Origin: Candidatus Binatia bacterium
GTDB taxonomy: Bacteria; Desulfobacterota; Binatia; HRBIN30
NCBI GenBank assembly: GCA_026415395.1
Contig: JAOAHD010000025.1
Location: 1-55,346, forward strand
Reading direction: 5' to 3'
DNA length: 55,346 nucleotides
The notes beneath the pieces were generated by a model that worked only from the letters and a program-made list of their open reading frames with translations, had not been told where the DNA came from and did no database searches. The stretch's first letter is position 1. Every line of letters starts with the position of its first letter. Shown one piece after another: positions 54,176 to 55,346 of the stretch. A program made the position numbers and the translations under genes.

Positions 54176-55346
54176 ATGGCAGCGGTTATTCGGGGTTTTT
54201 GGGCTTGGCCGAAAGCTCGAAATATTGCGCTGGGTGTGTTTTCTGCAGGTTTACGGCTGGCGCCGCTTGTGGTGTGGGTTTGGGCGATCGCCGCGTTTGG
54301 TGCTGTCCACGTAGTTTCGCCGACCAGTCCTGGCGGGTGGGGCTTCTTGGTCGAAAGCGGTACGACGGCTGGCGGGAATTTTCAAAGCATCGGGCCGGGG
54401 ACTCCGCCGCTCGGCTTTGGAAGCGTGAGACTACAGGTGAACAACGTGGCGGATGGAATTGTCTTCGGTCGCCTGGGCTGGAACAGTTTGCTGCTCGCGA
54501 ATCTCGAGGTGCTGAGTTACTCGACATATCAAACGAGTGCGTCGTCGCCTGTTCTTTTGCCGACCTTGCAGATTCCGTACGACGCTAACGTTTTCGACTT
54601 CGACCTGTCCTTTCAAGGGAGGCTCGTGTTCGAGCCGTATTTGGCTACCGGTCTTAGTCAACCGGTGCAAAACGCCACCTGGCAAAGTTGGGATACATTG
54701 AACACTTCCGCGAACGGGTGGTGGGCTACCGGAGGGCAGGTTTCTACGGGGAACCTTTGCTTGCCCGGGGGCTGCACGCAAAGCAGTCCGTGTACCCTTG
54801 CGCAAATTATTGCCTGTTTTCCCAATATTGGCGTGCATCCGAGTGCTTTTTTCGGGGCGATCTTGTTCAAGGCGGGGAGCGGTTGGAACTCCTTTGACGG
54901 GAACGTGGATGCCTTTTCCATCAAGGTCAGCGGGCAAGAAATCGATGTGTACGACTTCGAAGGTGTGCCCCCGACCATGACCCCGACGCCGACTGAGACA
55001 CCCACTCCGACGGAGACTGCGACTCCGACAAACACGCCGACAGTGACGAATACACTGACGCCAACGGACACACCGACGCCGACTAATACGCCTACACCGA
55101 CAAACACGCCGACTGCGACCCAGACGGCGACTCCGACCGACACACTGACACCGACGGAGACTGCGACGCCGACGAATACGGCGACCCCAACAGAGACCGC
55201 GACTCCATCCCGGACGGCTACACCGACGCCGACTGAGACACCCACTCCGACGGAGACTGCGACTCCGACAAACACGCCGACAGTGACGAATACACTGACG
55301 CCAACGGACACACCGACGCCGACTAATACGCCTACACCGACAAACC
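54176..55346 (+). CDS. Secreted protein with TPT-repeat tail (runs off right edge)
   Basis: ATG at 54176 follows AGGGGGA and opens a frame of 390 codons that continues past the window, so no stop is visible. The signal region (about 13-45) is followed by a beta-rich domain of about 215 residues ([20 protein letters not shown], then [46 protein letters not shown]). It resembles secreted domains that in other genomes carry repeat tails, but has no named function that I know. After VPPTMTP the chain becomes [15 protein letters not shown]-type repeats, the same linker style as two other secreted proteins here. The antisense strand gives a misleading Val/Gly repeat ORF. Confidence 0.8.
   Translation, partial: MAAVIRGFWAWPKARNIALGVFSAGLRLAPLVVWVWAIAAFGAVHVVSPTSPGGWGFLVESGTTAGGNFQSIGPGTPPLGFGSVRLQVNNVADGIVFGRLGWNSLLLANLEVLSYSTYQTSASSPVLLPTLQIPYDANVFDFDLSFQGRLVFEPYLATGLSQPVQNATWQSWDTLNTSANGWWATGGQVSTGNLCLPGGCTQSSPCTLAQIIACFPNIGVHPSAFFGAILFKAGSGWNSFDGNVDAFSIKVSGQEIDVYDFEGVPPTMTPTPTETPTPTETATPTNTPTVTNTLTPTDTPTPTNTPTPTNTPTATQTATPTDTLTPTETATPTNTATPTETATPSRTATPTPTETPTPTETATPTNTPTVTNTLTPTDTPTPTNTPTPTN
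54983..55345 (+). repeat. Exact 123-bp direct repeat with 240-bp period inside the TPT tail
   Basis: 54983-55105 is identical to 55223-55345 over all 123 bases; the period of 240 bases equals 80 codons. Identity at synonymous positions shows a recent duplication or active homogenisation. The window ends one base after the second copy. Confidence 0.9.

Noticed and set aside
54658-55311. Long minus-strand Val/Gly-repeat ORF ([16 protein letters not shown]...)
   Set aside because: It is the antisense of the TPT repeat, whose codons read ACN CCN. The plus strand has a signal peptide, a domain and a good start, so the Val/Gly protein is an artefact.

Overview
The window reads as a high-GC chromosomal stretch from a Gram-negative bacterium of deltaproteobacterial or Candidatus Binatia type. 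The clues are indirect: secreted proteins with dockerin-like DCNGDG calcium loops followed by TPT linkers, a small Cys-containing secreted protein at the left edge, FG-GAP/ASPIC proteins, paired penicillin-acylase-family enzymes, lipoproteins with LxxC boxes and outer-membrane-like proteins. The taxon is an inference and would need marker-gene phylogeny. Both ends cut through genes, and the right end lies inside an exact long repeat, so the window may be a whole assembly contig.

Layout. 1-143: 5' end of a secreted-protein gene with a good promoter. 345-8742 (minus): a complete MoxR/Bat operon read right to left (moxR, DUF58, BatD-like, batA, batB, batC and a batD-batE fusion), almost every junction being an ATGA or GTGA overlap. 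8957-12532 (plus): fused MsrB-MsrA, a repeat-filled gap, an MFS exporter and aat. 12593-17136 (minus): a small membrane-anchored protein overlapping an orphan DGQHR-domain protein, an SLC13/ArsB-like anion permease, a small unknown and glutaryl-CoA dehydrogenase. 17363-23038: a membrane glycosyltransferase-like protein, then two plus-strand secreted proteins; the second (FG-GAP/ASPIC) is interrupted by an in-frame TGA. 23186-31726 (minus): WYL regulator, ferredoxin, Rrf2 regulator, an atypical dihydropteroate synthase, enoyl-CoA hydratase, a repeat-filled gap, a 32-codon ORF coupled to transketolase, and citrate synthase. 31862-37937 (plus): GH3 glycosidase lipoprotein, recG, two c-type cytochromes and tRNA-Asn. 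37938-39740: a decayed stretch after the tRNA with a broken gene. 39741-55346: two penicillin-acylase-family enzymes, CMD-family protein, CoA-transferase, a zinc ribbon, a three-gene ECF transporter, glmU, a LysR regulator, an outer-membrane-like protein, and a secreted TPT-repeat protein running off the end.

Most genes are ordinary housekeeping or cell-envelope genes. The least expected signals are: (i) a dispersed composite non-coding repeat found in three intergenic gaps in both orientations; (ii) the TGG-to-TGA nonsense codon in the FG-GAP gene; (iii) the decayed locus beside tRNA-Asn, with a 12-bp copy of tRNA sequence; (iv) the BatD-BatE fusion; (v) the DGQHR protein without any dnd partner; (vi) a CxCH in place of the first CxxCH of a diheme cytochrome. 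I saw no CRISPR array, transposase, integrase or rRNA gene.
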